In this document: one piece after another, positions 52,296 through 62,199 of the stretch
How positions within the stretch are numbered: position 1 is the stretch's first letter
Layout: each line of letters opens with the position of its first letter
Origin: Planctomycetaceae bacterium
Lineage (GTDB): Bacteria; Planctomycetota; Planctomycetia; Pirellulales; Thermoguttaceae
Assembly: GCA_009778035.1 (NCBI GenBank)
Contig: WRKP01000002.1
Span: 1-64,000 of the forward strand
Direction of reading: 5' to 3'
DNA: 64,000 bases
Made by a program: the position numbers and the translations under genes
Notes under the pieces: generated by a model
Database searches by the model: none
What the model was told of the DNA's origin: nothing
Seen by the model: only the letters and a program-made list of their open reading frames with translations

Positions 52296-52388
52296 CACAC
52301 GAGCCGAGGGCGTCAGCCCCCGGGTTTTTCGATATAGATTTTTTCGACGTGGTTCACCCGGGGGCTAACGCCCCCCGGCTCTTGTGTG
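52296..52388. repeat. Inverted pair of GC-rich palindromic repeats
   Basis: The left arm CACACGAGCCGAGGGCGTCA (52296 on) and the right arm ACGCCCCCCGGCTCTTGTGT (to 52388) are inverted copies, each a hairpin itself (core GGGGGC..GCCCCC). The right arm including TTCGACGTGG..TCACCCGGGG recurs at 54008-54050 on the other side of leuA. This is the most complete copy of the second family. Confidence 0.8.
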
Positions 52389-52422
52389 AGCGACCCCGGG
52401 TTCGGATCTGCCCTTCCATCCC

Positions 52423-52450
52423 TTGCCAGACTCGCCAAACGGGGTACACT
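52423..52450 (+). promoter_or_regulatory. leuA promoter abutting the start codon (leaderless)
   Basis: TTGCCA at 52423-52428 and TACACT at 52445-52450 with a 16-bp spacer. The predicted transcription start falls at 52457, the second in-frame ATG. Confidence 0.65.
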
Positions 52451-53989
52451 ATGCTTATGCGTACCATCAAGATATTCGACACGACTCTTCGCGACGGAGA
52501 ACAATCGCCCGGGGCCAGCATGAACCTGAGCGAAAAACTTAAAGTCGCCGCCGCCCTGGCCGACCTCGGCGTTGATGTCATCGAAGCCGGTTTCGCCATC
52601 GCCTCGCCCGGCGATTTTGAATCCGTTCAAGCCGTTGCCAACTCCATTAAAGGAAGCAGCATTTGCAGCCTCGCACGGTGTGTCGAAAAAGACATCGAAA
52701 CCGCTGCCAAAGCACTGGAAAATGCCGAACAACCACGAATTCACGTGTTCCTCGCAACCAGTCCGATTCATCGGGAACACAAACTCCGTATGACGCCCGA
52801 ACGGAATATCGAATCCGCCGTCGCGGGCGTCAAATTCGCTCGGAATCTCTGTCCCGATATTGAATTTTCCGCCGAAGATGCGACCCGAACGGAAATCGAG
52901 CATCTTTGCCGAGTCGTCGAAGCAGTCATCGAGGCCGGTGCGACGACCGTCAACATACCTGACACCGTCGGATATTCCACGCCGAGCGAAATGTATGAGC
53001 GCATCCGCAGTCTGTTCGAGCGAGTGCCGAACATCGACAAGGCGGTCATCAGCGTACATAACCACAACGACCTCGGGATGGCCGTCGCGACGAGTTTGGC
53101 TGCCGTGCAGGCCGGTGCTGGACAAGTTGAATGTACCATCAACGGTCTCGGCGAAAGGGCAGGAAACTGTTCGCTCGAAGAAATCGTTATGGCACTGAAA
53201 ACCCGAAACGATATTTACAATGCGACGACGCGGATTATCACGCAAAAACTCGTGCCGATAAGCCGGTTGGTATCGACCGTTACCGGCCTGAAAGTTCCGA
53301 GAAATAAGGCGATTGTCGGGCAGAATGCGTTTGCGCATGAGTCGGGAATACATCAGGACGGCATGCTAAAACATCCGACGACGTATGAAATTATGTCTCC
53401 GGCGGATGTTGGTTTTCTCAAGACTGATTTGGTGCTGGGCAAGCACAGCGGGCGGGCGGCATTAGCGGATAGGGCCAAAACGTTGGGATATGAATTGGAT
53501 GCCGAATTGTTGTCCAAGGTATTTGAGGAATTCAAGAAGTTGGCCGACCGAAAGAAAAACATTTACGATGAGGATATTTTGGCACTAATTGAGCAACTGA
53601 TTCACGAAGGTCAGGCCGGCGGGGTGCCGAAGGTTTCGAGCGGTTGGAGTTTTGTGTCGTATAATTTGCATTGCCAAACGGACAAAACGCCGACGTTGAT
53701 GCTTAAAATCCGCCGGGGCGAGCAGGAATATACGAAGGAAATCAATGCGGGCGATGGTCCGATTGATTCGATTTTCCTTGCGATTCGGGACATTACGGGT
53801 TTGGACATGTCGGTCAAGGAATTTAGGGCGCAGAGTGTTTCGGCGGGGGAAGATGCGCAGGGTGATGTAACGATATTGATAGATTACAAGGGCGAGACGT
53901 ACCGGGGGCATGGCGTTTCGACTGATACGATTGAGGCGACTACGGTTGCGATACTCAATGCGGTCAACCGGATGGCCGAAACTCGCTAA
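52451..53989 (+). CDS. leuA: 2-isopropylmalate synthase
   Basis: The protein has 512 residues from the ATG at 52451, or 510 from the ATG at 52457, the likelier translated one because transcription seems to start there. It condenses acetyl-CoA with 2-oxoisovalerate in the first step of leucine synthesis. The catalytic TIM barrel starts IFDTTLRDGEQSPGASMNL, and the metal-binding histidines are in VHNHNDLGMA. NGLGERAGNCSLEEIVMAL and HESGIHQDGMLK are typical. The C-terminal regulatory LeuA domain, where leucine binds, covers about 395-512. It is intact and stands alone; the other leu genes are not here. GC-rich palindromic repeats flank it on both sides. Confidence 0.96.
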   Translation: MLMRTIKIFDTTLRDGEQSPGASMNLSEKLKVAAALADLGVDVIEAGFAIASPGDFESVQAVANSIKGSSICSLARCVEKDIETAAKALENAEQPRIHVFLATSPIHREHKLRMTPERNIESAVAGVKFARNLCPDIEFSAEDATRTEIEHLCRVVEAVIEAGATTVNIPDTVGYSTPSEMYERIRSLFERVPNIDKAVISVHNHNDLGMAVATSLAAVQAGAGQVECTINGLGERAGNCSLEEIVMALKTRNDIYNATTRIITQKLVPISRLVSTVTGLKVPRNKAIVGQNAFAHESGIHQDGMLKHPTTYEIMSPADVGFLKTDLVLGKHSGRAALADRAKTLGYELDAELLSKVFEEFKKLADRKKNIYDEDILALIEQLIHEGQAGGVPKVSSGWSFVSYNLHCQTDKTPTLMLKIRRGEQEYTKEINAGDGPIDSIFLAIRDITGLDMSVKEFRAQSVSAGEDAQGDVTILIDYKGETYRGHGVSTDTIEATTVAILNAVNRMAETR

Positions 53990-54007
53990 CCGCCCGGCTA
54001 TTCGACG

Positions 54008-54050
54008 TGGATTCACCCGGGGGCGTAAGCCCCCGGCTCTTGTGCGTGCA
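54008..54050. repeat. GC-rich palindromic repeat (second family)
   Basis: GATTCACCCGGGGGCGTAAG then CCCCCGGCTCTTGTGCGTG, nearly identical to the right arm at 52355-52388. It lies between convergent leuA and the saccharopine-dehydrogenase-like gene and may end both transcripts. Confidence 0.75.
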
Positions 54051-54069
54051 CTTGCTCGTGTGCCTTACA

Positions 54070-55290
54070 TTACGCAAGTCCGCCGTCGCCAGCCGGAAAC
54101 GACTCAACCCAAGGCAAACCCCAATCGCCTATCTCCGACATGAACGGATCAGGATCAAATTGCTCCATATTGAATACGCCCCGGCCCGACCACTGGCCCG
54201 ACAATATCAACTTGGCCCCCAATGCCGCCGGCACCCCCGTCGTATAACTGACCGCCTGCGCTCCCGTCTCCGCATAACACGCCTCATGATCGCATATATT
54301 ATAAATGTAATAAGGCGATGCCGACGTTGCTTTACCCGTACCCGTAATCCAACAACCAATGCAGGTTTTCCCTTTCGTTCGCGGCCCCAGCGATGCCGGA
54401 TCTGGTAACAATGCTTTCAAAAATTGGAGCGGTATGATTTCCCGGCCTTCGTACATGACCGGATCAATCCGCGTCATTCCAACATTTTCCAGCACCTTCA
54501 AATGCGTCAAATACGATTGGCCAAAAGTCATCCAAAACCGCATCCGCTGCACTTCGGGATAGTGTTTGACGAGCGATTCCATCTCTTCGTGATAGAGGAG
54601 GTACATATCTTTCGGGCCGATTCCTTCGGGGAAATCGAAGACTTTTTTGACCGACAACGGGTCGGTTTCGTGCCAGGCTCCCTTTTCGTAAAACCGGCCT
54701 TTTGCGGTAACTTCGCGGATGTTGATTTCGGGATTAAAGTTTGTCGCAAAGGGATAGCCGTGATCGCCGGCATTGCAGTCGATAATATCGACCGTATCCA
54801 TTCGGTCAAAATGGTGTTTTCGTGCGTGTGCGACGTAAACATTCGTTACGCCGGGATCGAAACCGCTCCCGAGCAGAGCCAAGAGGCCGGCTTTTTCGAA
54901 GCGTTCGTGATATTTCCATTGCGGGGAGTAGCAAAATTTGGCGGTATCGGGATGTTCATAGTTTGCCGTATCGAGGTAATGGACGCCTGTTTCGAGGCAT
55001 GCATCCATGATGGTCAGGTCTTGGTAGGGCAGGGCGAGGTGAACGACGAGATTTGGCTTAACGTTTTTGATCAGAGCGACGAGTTCGGAAACGTTATCGG
55101 CATCGACAGCGGCGGTATGAATGGGTTGTTTGAGACCTTTGGCATGGATGTCTGCGACGATGGCATCGCATTTTTCTTTTGTTCGGCTTGCCAAAGTAAT
55201 TTCGTTAAAAATATCTCGGCGTTGTGCGCATTTGAATGTTGTGACTCGTCCTACTCCGCCGGCTCCGATAATCAGTACCCGATTGGTCAT
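54070..55290 (-). CDS. Saccharopine dehydrogenase-like (carboxynorspermidine dehydrogenase group)
   Basis: A 406-residue NAD(P)-dependent enzyme. The dinucleotide fold opens with RVLIIGAGGVGRVTTFKCAQ. LALPYQDLTIMDACLETGVH and YLDTANYEHPD follow, then LGSGFDPGVTNVYVAHA, motifs shared by the Lys1-like group that includes carboxynorspermidine synthase. The length of ~400 residues and the start favour carboxynorspermidine/carboxyspermidine dehydrogenase over true lysine-pathway saccharopine dehydrogenase, which would mean polyamine synthesis. No decarboxylase partner (nspC) is adjacent, so the substrate is uncertain. Confidence 0.85.
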   Translation of the reverse strand: MTNRVLIIGAGGVGRVTTFKCAQRRDIFNEITLASRTKEKCDAIVADIHAKGLKQPIHTAAVDADNVSELVALIKNVKPNLVVHLALPYQDLTIMDACLETGVHYLDTANYEHPDTAKFCYSPQWKYHERFEKAGLLALLGSGFDPGVTNVYVAHARKHHFDRMDTVDIIDCNAGDHGYPFATNFNPEINIREVTAKGRFYEKGAWHETDPLSVKKVFDFPEGIGPKDMYLLYHEEMESLVKHYPEVQRMRFWMTFGQSYLTHLKVLENVGMTRIDPVMYEGREIIPLQFLKALLPDPASLGPRTKGKTCIGCWITGTGKATSASPYYIYNICDHEACYAETGAQAVSYTTGVPAALGAKLILSGQWSGRGVFNMEQFDPDPFMSEIGDWGLPWVESFPAGDGGLA

Positions 55291-55397
55291 GCGATGATTC
55301 TCCCTCTTTGTTCTTCTCGTAAGCGCATTTTACCATAACGGACGGGACATGTCTCACTTCGGCGGCACTGCGTATTTCTTTGGCTTCTGGCCATTTG

Positions 55398-55736
55398 TCA
55401 TTTTTCGCCTGTCCATTCCACGTTTACCGTGGTCGAAATACCACCGCGGGGGGTGAAAGCGGCCGTCAATTTCAGGCGACGGGGATGAAGCGTATTGACC
55501 AAATCATCCACAATCCTGTTCGTGATGTCTTCGTAAAAAATGCCTTGATTGCGAAATTGCTGCAAATACATTTTCAGACTTTTCAGTTCGATGCACCACT
55601 TGTCAGGCACATACAGAAACGTCAGCGTACCGAAGTCAGGTTGGCCTGTTTTGGGGCAAACCGACGTAAATTCGGGACAGACGATCTCGATGGAGTAATC
55701 CCGATGGGGGAAAGAATTTTCAAAAATTTCGAGCAT
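55398..55736 (-). CDS. queF: NADPH-dependent 7-cyano-7-deazaguanine reductase
   Basis: The protein has 112 residues, the short (type I) form of QueF. It reduces preQ0 to preQ1 in queuosine synthesis for tRNA. The nucleophilic cysteine lies in [17 protein letters not shown], and the QueF signature [16 protein letters not shown] with the following [13 protein letters not shown] is intact. The C-terminal strand ([19 protein letters not shown]) completes the T-fold. The rest of the pathway is not nearby. A decayed MITE separates it from shc. Confidence 0.95.
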   Translation of the reverse strand: MLEIFENSFPHRDYSIEIVCPEFTSVCPKTGQPDFGTLTFLYVPDKWCIELKSLKMYLQQFRNQGIFYEDITNRIVDDLVNTLHPRRLKLTAAFTPRGGISTTVNVEWTGEK

Positions 55737-55809
55737 AATCGGCCCAGTGTATCACATCCCTGCCGGGTGTGCAACTGCGATGTCTCAAGCCAGCGGGTCG
55801 CAGCGTGTG

Positions 55810-55855
55810 CCGGGAGGACGGGAATTCCGTCCTGAATAATTTGAAATACAGCCTA
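55810..55855. repeat. MITE end forming the stop codon of shc
   Basis: AATAATTTGAAATACAGCCTA at 55835-55855, reading TAGGCTGTATTTCAAATT on the minus strand. Only this terminal arm and a short GGACGGGAATTCCGTCC palindrome survive. The TAG is the shc stop codon. Confidence 0.65.
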
Positions 55856-58147
55856 ATTCCCGAGCGGCGGGTCGCCCGGACGCGTATTGTTATAGCAGGC
55901 CGTTTCCGGCGAAAATATCCGTAGCCGATACATCGGCAATATCGCCTCATATTCCTCCGTGTCCAACTTCATCACCCGACGACGCGACGCATAAAGCGAT
56001 AACGCCATCAACGGAAAATAAACCGAATAATAATGGTACTTCAAATAAAATACCAACGGAAAACCCGTGCCCGTATACTCCGGCTCATACCAAGTTCCAT
56101 CCGGCCGCTGTCGATCCAGCAGAAATTTGATGCCGCGTGTTACGGGACAATCCGCCTCGCCTCGCAGAGCAAGACGGCTGGCGTCGGCATCGTCAATCTT
56201 GCCCGCCGCAATCAGTCCCATCACAGCCCACGCTGTCTGCGACGCCGTCGGCGTGCCCGTGCCGCGAAGCGATGAATCTTCATACGAATCCGGCGACTCT
56301 CCCCAACCGCCGCTCTGGTGTTGATGGGCCAACAACCAATTCGCTCCCGCTTGGATTGCCTTATCATCCGTCGGAACACCAACCGCCGTGAGCCCTGTGA
56401 GTGCCTGCCAAGTCCCGTAAATGTAATTCACCCCCCATCGGCCAAACCAACTGCCGTCCGCCTGCTGTTCCTTTTTCATATAGGCAACCACCCGGTCAAT
56501 TTCCGGGTTTTTCCCCACACGAAAACCGAGTCGGCCCAGCGATTCCATCACACGGCCCGTCAAGTCCGGCGTGCTGGGGTCAATCATCGCATTGTGGTCG
56601 GCAAAGGGCACCTTACAGAGGAATTCCTTGTTGTTATCGCGGTCAAATGCCGCCCAACCGCCGTCCTTGTTTTGCATTCCCAAAAGCCAGCGGAGGCCGC
56701 TGTCCAATGCGGCCTGCGTGTCGGCAGTTTCGAGCATACATTGTTTGGCTTCGTCCAGCGACTCGACATTTTCGACAGCCGTAATCCGCAGGTCGGGCGG
56801 AAGTTGTCCCCCGGACTCCTCGAATCGACCGGCGAGCACCATCAACGCCATCGCGGTGTCGTCGCAGTCGGGATAGAACGCGTTGTTGAATTCAAAGCAC
56901 CAGCCGCCCGTTCGTCGCGTCGCCTGCGTCGCGGGCAACCTCTTTTTCCATTGTACGGTCCAATCGCCGGGCTCCTTGATGTGCCGCGAACGTACCCATT
57001 GCACGCCCTTGCGCACTGCCGGATGCGAAATCGTCAGGCCGCCAAGCATCAAGGCTTTGAGCGTCAGCGACGTGTCCCAAACCGGCGATCTGCAAGGCTG
57101 CACCCGAACGCTGCCCCGCTCCTCATTGCGGATGATTAAGGCCTCCAACTCCTTTCGGCAATACTGCACTTCCTTGGAATCGTCGGCATAACCGAGTGCT
57201 TTGAAGGCGATCCAAGCCCAAATAATCGGCGGATAAATCGCTCCGGGACCGTCGCTCTTTTCGCAGTGTTCGAGTGTCCATTGTTTGGCCTTTTCGATGG
57301 ATAATTTGCGGAAAGGAGTTACACCCCAGCGTCGGCAGAGCCACATTGCGGAATTGCAGAACCGGAAAAAGTAATCCCAGGAGAAGGGATTTTTGGTCAA
57401 TGTTTTTCCCGGCGCAACGAGCGGGCCCCATTCTTCGGGTTTTTTGACGAAAATTTCTTGTATTCCTTTTTCGGGCGGCAGATTTCGGACTGGTGCGAGT
57501 GCGGAGACGATGGAAAGGGGCACGAAAATTGTCCGCGACCACGCACTCATGTTGTAAATGTTAATCGGAAACCAATTTGGGAGCAGCATCATCTGCGGCG
57601 GAACGGCGGGGCAAACGTTATGGGGTATTTGTCCCAAAATCGCGAGGTAAAATCGGGTAAAACTATTGACTTTGTCCACGCCGCCGAGTTCCAGTGCCCG
57701 GACGCGTGCTTTTTGCATATAATCCGCGGCGGGATCATGTCCGGTGAGTTTCAGAGCGAAATAGGCTTTGACGGTATTGTGGACATCGGATTTGCCGTCG
57801 GTGTACATTCCCCAGCCGCCGTCTTGGAGTTGGGTATCGAGCAGATGTTTGGCACATTCTTTTGCCAGTTCGGTCTCTTCTTCGCCGAGGAAGGCGAGGA
57901 GCATAATGGTTTCGCTTTGGAGGAGGGCATCGCCTTCGAGTTCGGCAACCCAGTATCCGTCGGGATGTTGGTGATTGAAAAAGAACTGTCGTGTTGCGGC
58001 AATGCCGTGCCGGAGTTTTTGGATGAGTTGTTCGTCGTGAACGGCGTTTGCTGGGCCCGTGGTGTTTACGGCGTGAGCCAGGGATTCCGATTCGTCGTTT
58101 ATGCGGTTCGCATTGTTTCGGTTCATATTGTAGAGATGCGTTTCCAT
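55853..58147 (-). CDS. shc: Squalene-hopene cyclase
   Basis: This 764-residue enzyme cyclises squalene to hopene and diplopterol, the start of hopanoid synthesis at the membrane. The acid motif DxDD is present in YPDCDDTAMALMVL. Several QW repeats are visible (QLQDGGWGMY, QQADGSWFGRW, QSGGWGESP, QRPDGTWYEPE). FQHPDGYWVAELEGD near the start is typical. The length is slightly above the usual ~630-720 because of N- and C-terminal extensions. No squalene-forming genes (hpnCDE) are adjacent. It ends AAT TAG at a MITE terminus. Confidence 0.95.
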   Translation of the reverse strand: METHLYNMNRNNANRINDESESLAHAVNTTGPANAVHDEQLIQKLRHGIAATRQFFFNHQHPDGYWVAELEGDALLQSETIMLLAFLGEEETELAKECAKHLLDTQLQDGGWGMYTDGKSDVHNTVKAYFALKLTGHDPAADYMQKARVRALELGGVDKVNSFTRFYLAILGQIPHNVCPAVPPQMMLLPNWFPINIYNMSAWSRTIFVPLSIVSALAPVRNLPPEKGIQEIFVKKPEEWGPLVAPGKTLTKNPFSWDYFFRFCNSAMWLCRRWGVTPFRKLSIEKAKQWTLEHCEKSDGPGAIYPPIIWAWIAFKALGYADDSKEVQYCRKELEALIIRNEERGSVRVQPCRSPVWDTSLTLKALMLGGLTISHPAVRKGVQWVRSRHIKEPGDWTVQWKKRLPATQATRRTGGWCFEFNNAFYPDCDDTAMALMVLAGRFEESGGQLPPDLRITAVENVESLDEAKQCMLETADTQAALDSGLRWLLGMQNKDGGWAAFDRDNNKEFLCKVPFADHNAMIDPSTPDLTGRVMESLGRLGFRVGKNPEIDRVVAYMKKEQQADGSWFGRWGVNYIYGTWQALTGLTAVGVPTDDKAIQAGANWLLAHQHQSGGWGESPDSYEDSSLRGTGTPTASQTAWAVMGLIAAGKIDDADASRLALRGEADCPVTRGIKFLLDRQRPDGTWYEPEYTGTGFPLVFYLKYHYYSVYFPLMALSLYASRRRVMKLDTEEYEAILPMYRLRIFSPETACYNNTRPGDPPLGN

Positions 58148-58255
58148 ACGGTATTTTGTCTGCTCCCTCGATTCTTCGGCATTGTATCAGAAAGAGGGAA
58201 ATTGGGCAAGGCGAAAAATTGCGGGCATTATTGCACGAGTCCGGCCTCTCCCCTC

Positions 58256-58283
58256 TTGACAGTCCGATTGTTTGTGTTACACT
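58256..58283 (+). promoter_or_regulatory. Strong promoter of gdhA
   Basis: Consensus TTGACA at 58256-58261 and TACACT at 58278-58283 with a 16-bp spacer. Transcription would start near 58290, about 93 nt before the ATG, so the leader hairpin is transcribed. Confidence 0.8.
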
Positions 58284-58356
58284 AACCGCACTGCGGTGAA
58301 CAAAGGCGTTTATCGGTACAATTACCCCCATAATTGCGCCGGTGAACGCCTTTTTC
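58284..58356 (+). ncRNA. Structured gdhA leader with terminator-like hairpin
   Basis: A short hairpin ACCGC-act-GCGGT lies at the predicted transcript start. Then a long nested stem: AAAGGCGTT (58302-58310) with AACGCCTTT (58345-58353), CGG (58314) with CCG (58339), and CAATTA (58319) with TAATTG (58331) around the loop CCCCCA. Symmetric internal loops separate the three helices, and TTTTT lies at its 3' end. It could work as an attenuator of gdhA. It matches no riboswitch family that I recognise. Confidence 0.6.
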
Positions 58357-58382
58357 ATTGCTCAAAATGAAAGGAAACCTGA

Positions 58383-59714
<1,332 letters not shown>

Positions 59715-59734
59715 AAACGTAATGTCGCCTAATA

Positions 59735-59778
59735 TCGCAAGAGCCGAGGGCGACTCGGGACTAATGCCCCGGCCACAC
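59735..59778. repeat. Degenerate GC-rich palindromic repeat
   Basis: GAGCCGAGGGCGACTCGGGA then CTAATGCCCCGGCC, a diverged copy of the second family between gdhA and lpxI. Confidence 0.5.
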
Positions 59779-59793
59779 CATCCCTAAAGAGAT

Positions 59794-59799
59794 TACAAT
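59794..59799 (+). promoter_or_regulatory. -10 box next to the lpxI start (probable leaderless mRNA)
   Basis: TACAAT ends 6 bp before the ATG at 59806, placing the transcript start at the codon. No Shine-Dalgarno sequence could fit. The -35 region is not convincing. Confidence 0.45.
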
Positions 59800-59805
59800 A
59801 ACAAC

Positions 59806-60702
59806 ATGTCATCAATTCCCACCAAAATTGGACTCATCGCAGGGCGTGGCCGTTTCCCGATTTACCTGGCCGAAGCCCTAAAACAGCAGGGCGTCGGCGT
59901 GTATTGCCTCGGTGTGATCAATCATGCCGATCCCGTCCTCCAAACAATGTGCGACGAATGGCTGCCGCTCGGACTCGGTCGTTTGCAGACGGCCTTTCGG
60001 TTTTTCCGCCGACACGGATTGACGCACGGGACATTGGCCGGCGGTATCAACCGCAGAGCATTGCTTGATCCCTTCCTGATTTGGAATCAACTGCCCGACT
60101 GGTACACCTTCCGAACCTTTGCTCCGATGTTTCTGACTCGGCGGAAAGACAGCACAGCCGACACTCTGCTTGGAGCGGTCGTCAATGCTTTTGACCAAAA
60201 CGGATTCAAACTTTTACCCGCAACGGATTTAATTCCCGACTTGCTTATGAAACGCCAAAAATTGACCCGTCGCGGCCCGACCGCCGCAGAATGGAAAGAT
60301 GTTTGCTATGCCTGGAAAATCGCCAAAGAGATGGGACGCTTGGACATCGGTCAAAGCGTTTGCGCCAGCGGATTGGCCATTTTATCCGTCGAGGCGATGG
60401 AGGGGACGGATGCGTGCATACGCCGTGCTGGTTCGTTATGGCCTGGCAAGGGTTTTACGGTTGTTAAAGTTGCCAAGCCGCAACAGGATATGCGATTTGA
60501 TGTACCGACATTTGGTTTGACGACGCTTCAAGCGATGTACGAATCGGGCGCGCGGGTTTTGGCAATCGAAGCGGACAAGACGATATTCATAGACCGACAG
60601 GATGTCGTGGATTTTGCCAATCGGCATGATATAAGTATCGTGTCGATTACGGGAGAGGACAGCGAGCAAGAGGCCTCGCCGTTTGCGGAGTATTCGGGCT
60701 AG
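59806..60702 (+). CDS. lpxI: UDP-2,3-diacylglucosamine pyrophosphatase LpxI
   Basis: The protein has 298 residues (DUF1009/LpxI family). It splits UDP-2,3-diacylglucosamine to lipid X in lipid A synthesis, the alternative to LpxH. The N-terminal GLIAGRGRFPIYLAEALKQQ is characteristic. The catalytic C-terminal part has IGQSVCASGLAILSVEAMEG with TDACIRRAG, then VKVAKPQQDMRFDVPTFGLT, matching the family's KPxQDxRxDxPxxG motif. Its presence implies lipopolysaccharide. The stop codon TAG (60700-60702) is the first three bases of a MITE copy. Confidence 0.95.
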   Translation: MSSIPTKIGLIAGRGRFPIYLAEALKQQGVGVYCLGVINHADPVLQTMCDEWLPLGLGRLQTAFRFFRRHGLTHGTLAGGINRRALLDPFLIWNQLPDWYTFRTFAPMFLTRRKDSTADTLLGAVVNAFDQNGFKLLPATDLIPDLLMKRQKLTRRGPTAAEWKDVCYAWKIAKEMGRLDIGQSVCASGLAILSVEAMEGTDACIRRAGSLWPGKGFTVVKVAKPQQDMRFDVPTFGLTTLQAMYESGARVLAIEADKTIFIDRQDVVDFANRHDISIVSITGEDSEQEASPFAEYSG

Positions 60703-60783
60703 AGCGTATCTCGAATTGGTCTGGAAACGCTTCCGGCATTAGCCGCGACGCGCTGCTTGACTGGATTCCGGCTTTCGTTTGCC
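60700..60783. repeat. Partial MITE-like element starting at the stop codon of lpxI
   Basis: TAGAGCGTATCTCGAATTGG then TCTGGAAACG, followed by one half core (TGGATTCCGGCTTTCG). The distal part is lost. Confidence 0.75.
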
Positions 60784-60870
60784 GATGCCTCTTGCGGAAA
60801 GTGTTTTTGGGTAACACGTTTTTGATTTTTTCACAAAACAGGGTGACATGTTGATATAAATTTGGCATAG

Positions 60871-61216
60871 CTAATTTGGCATAGTTTTTTCGTTTAGTTT
60901 TACCATCAAAAGGATTAGGGAGATAACGATCATCTCTTCGGACTTACTGTAGCATTTCGTTTTTCTCTTGAATCTCGCCAAGTAATGACGAATGGGGCTA
61001 TTGTAACTCTCAACAGTATAGGTCTCACCTTTGCTTTGACAGTGTTGTTCCGGCGGAATAAACTCCTCATAACTCCGCCAATAATCCGTTGCAAAACAAC
61101 TCACCGACAAGTACTTCAACTTCTCCCATAACCTCAAGCCCGTCGCCGTCGAACGGTCGCCGCAAACAAACGATATAAAACATTTCCTTAAACGATTCAC
61201 TGCAATCCAAATCCAT
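60871..61216 (-). pseudogene. insB: IS1 transposase catalytic part (InsB-like frame)
   Basis: This frame is entered by -1 frameshifting near 61212 and continues SCRWIWIAVNRLRKCFISFV, then GDRSTATGLRLWEKL, ATDYWRSYEEFIPPEQHC, and ESYNSPIRHYLARFKRKTKC. The DDE-family elements and the terminal NxxxRxxLARxxRKT pattern of IS1 transposase look intact, and an internal TTG/ATG at 61200 is a possible but unlikely separate start. Without the damaged InsA part, no full transposase is made. Confidence 0.7.
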
Positions 61217-61535
61217 CGGCAACTTTTTTATTGACGTAAGTATTTAATTTGTCGAGATCTACGACATCTACTATCTCTTCGTCGACGGGCAATTCTATTG
61301 CCTTTCCTGCCTGTTTAATCCAATAGTAAACGGCAGTATGACTGACTTTCAAGATGCGTCCGATGGCTCGAAAACCCAAACCTTCGAGATACATATCTTG
61401 GGCTTGTTGCCGAGTTTCTACTGGTATTTCACCTGATCTTTTTTGCACCGTGTAATTCTACTGACACTGTTTGCATTCGTATCGTTGTCGATTTTTAACG
61501 ATGCCATTCTTGATGTATTTAACACGGTTGCAATG
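61197..61535 (-). pseudogene. insA: IS1 InsA-like frame interrupted by TAG and lacking a zinc ligand
   Basis: Reading starts at the ATG at ~61533 (MDFPHCNRVKYIKNG, then RQRYECKQCQ). A TAG codon follows, then the same frame continues NYTVQKRSGEIPVETRQQ, the helix-turn-helix GFRAIGRILKVSHTAVYYWI, and ends VADGFGLQ at a TGA. The first cysteine of the CPxC zinc knuckle is Phe. A normal copy would read an aromatic residue at the TAG. The two faults point to inactivation by mutation. Confidence 0.7.
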
Positions 61536-61619
61536 CGGAAAATCCATTTTTCACTCACTTATAAAAAACGCAATCCCTTGCAATGCAAACAGTATAACAC
61601 GGCTACACCGGTTTAACAA

Positions 61620-62068
61620 TGCCCTCGATTGAATTGCTTGCTTTCAAGTTGTAGTGCTAATGCTCCGATGTGATCGTTACTCATCTTTATATTTTTGGGA
61701 AAATTCTTTGTTAGAAATATCTTTGGCTTTTTTTCTTGTCCTTCGACAAGAGCAATCAGCCCCAAATAACCTTTTCTTTCTTTTTCAACGTCGTTTTCCT
61801 TAATCTTTTAGAGTTCCATTTCAGTAGGCATGCACATCTGTAGAAATGATGGACAGCCAAACCATGCCGACATGTGATCTTCGGAGATATTTCCTTTTGA
61901 AGATAAATACCATTACCGAACATCGCTCCGACTGCTTGCTGCACGAACATACTGTTTCCACTGCGTGCCGGTAAGCCGACGAATCTTTGCCTACTCTTCG
62001 GCAATCTTCATCATCTTACTATCATCCTCATTCCACAACTCTTGTATCCATTTCTTGGGGGCAAACAT
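61620..62068 (-). pseudogene. Unrecognised decayed gene
   Basis: One minus-strand frame reads as plausible protein from MFAPKKWIQELWNEDDSKMM to QLESKQFNRGHC but is broken by a TAG and two TAA codons. Between them are stretches such as KIRRLTGTQWKQYVRAASS and ENDVEKERKGYLGLIALVEG. The family is not recognised. The AT-rich, decayed sequence next to a dead IS1 suggests a remnant of acquired DNA. A further ~130 bp to 62199 show nothing. Confidence 0.45.
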
Positions 62069-62199
62069 TGTTATTTAATGATTACTATTTAATGCTTGAT
62101 GGTTAGTGATTCTTCATTATTCATTCTGTCCGATAATACTACTGGCAGACTGGCGACTGTCCCTTACGATAAAATCACTTCGACCAGCGAAATTGCTTC

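Larger units (their letters stand above)
60842..61609 (-). mobile_element. IS1-family insertion sequence, degenerate copy
   Basis: The element is 768 bp from GGTGACATGTTGATATA to an imperfect inverse, GGTGTAGCCGTGTTATA on the other strand; 768 bp is the classic IS1 length. It carries insA- and insB-like frames overlapping at an A6G slippery site (61210-61216 on the minus strand). No matching 8-9 bp target duplication is visible. The first frame is damaged (see the gene entries), so the copy is probably dead. Confidence 0.75.

Noticed and set aside
61197-61216. The frame break between the two IS1 frames as a damaging mutation
   Set aside because: It sits on an A6G run where IS1 elements normally use programmed -1 frameshifting. 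The TAG and missing cysteine are the real damage.
61756-62004. An 82-codon minus-strand ORF
   Set aside because: It mixes frames of the decayed gene; the more protein-like frame is the one interrupted by stops.
61440-62068. Recoding of TAG as an amino acid, suggested by TAG inside two otherwise sensible frames
   Set aside because: Many intact genes here end in TAG, and the second frame also contains TAA stops, so simple decay is the better explanation.
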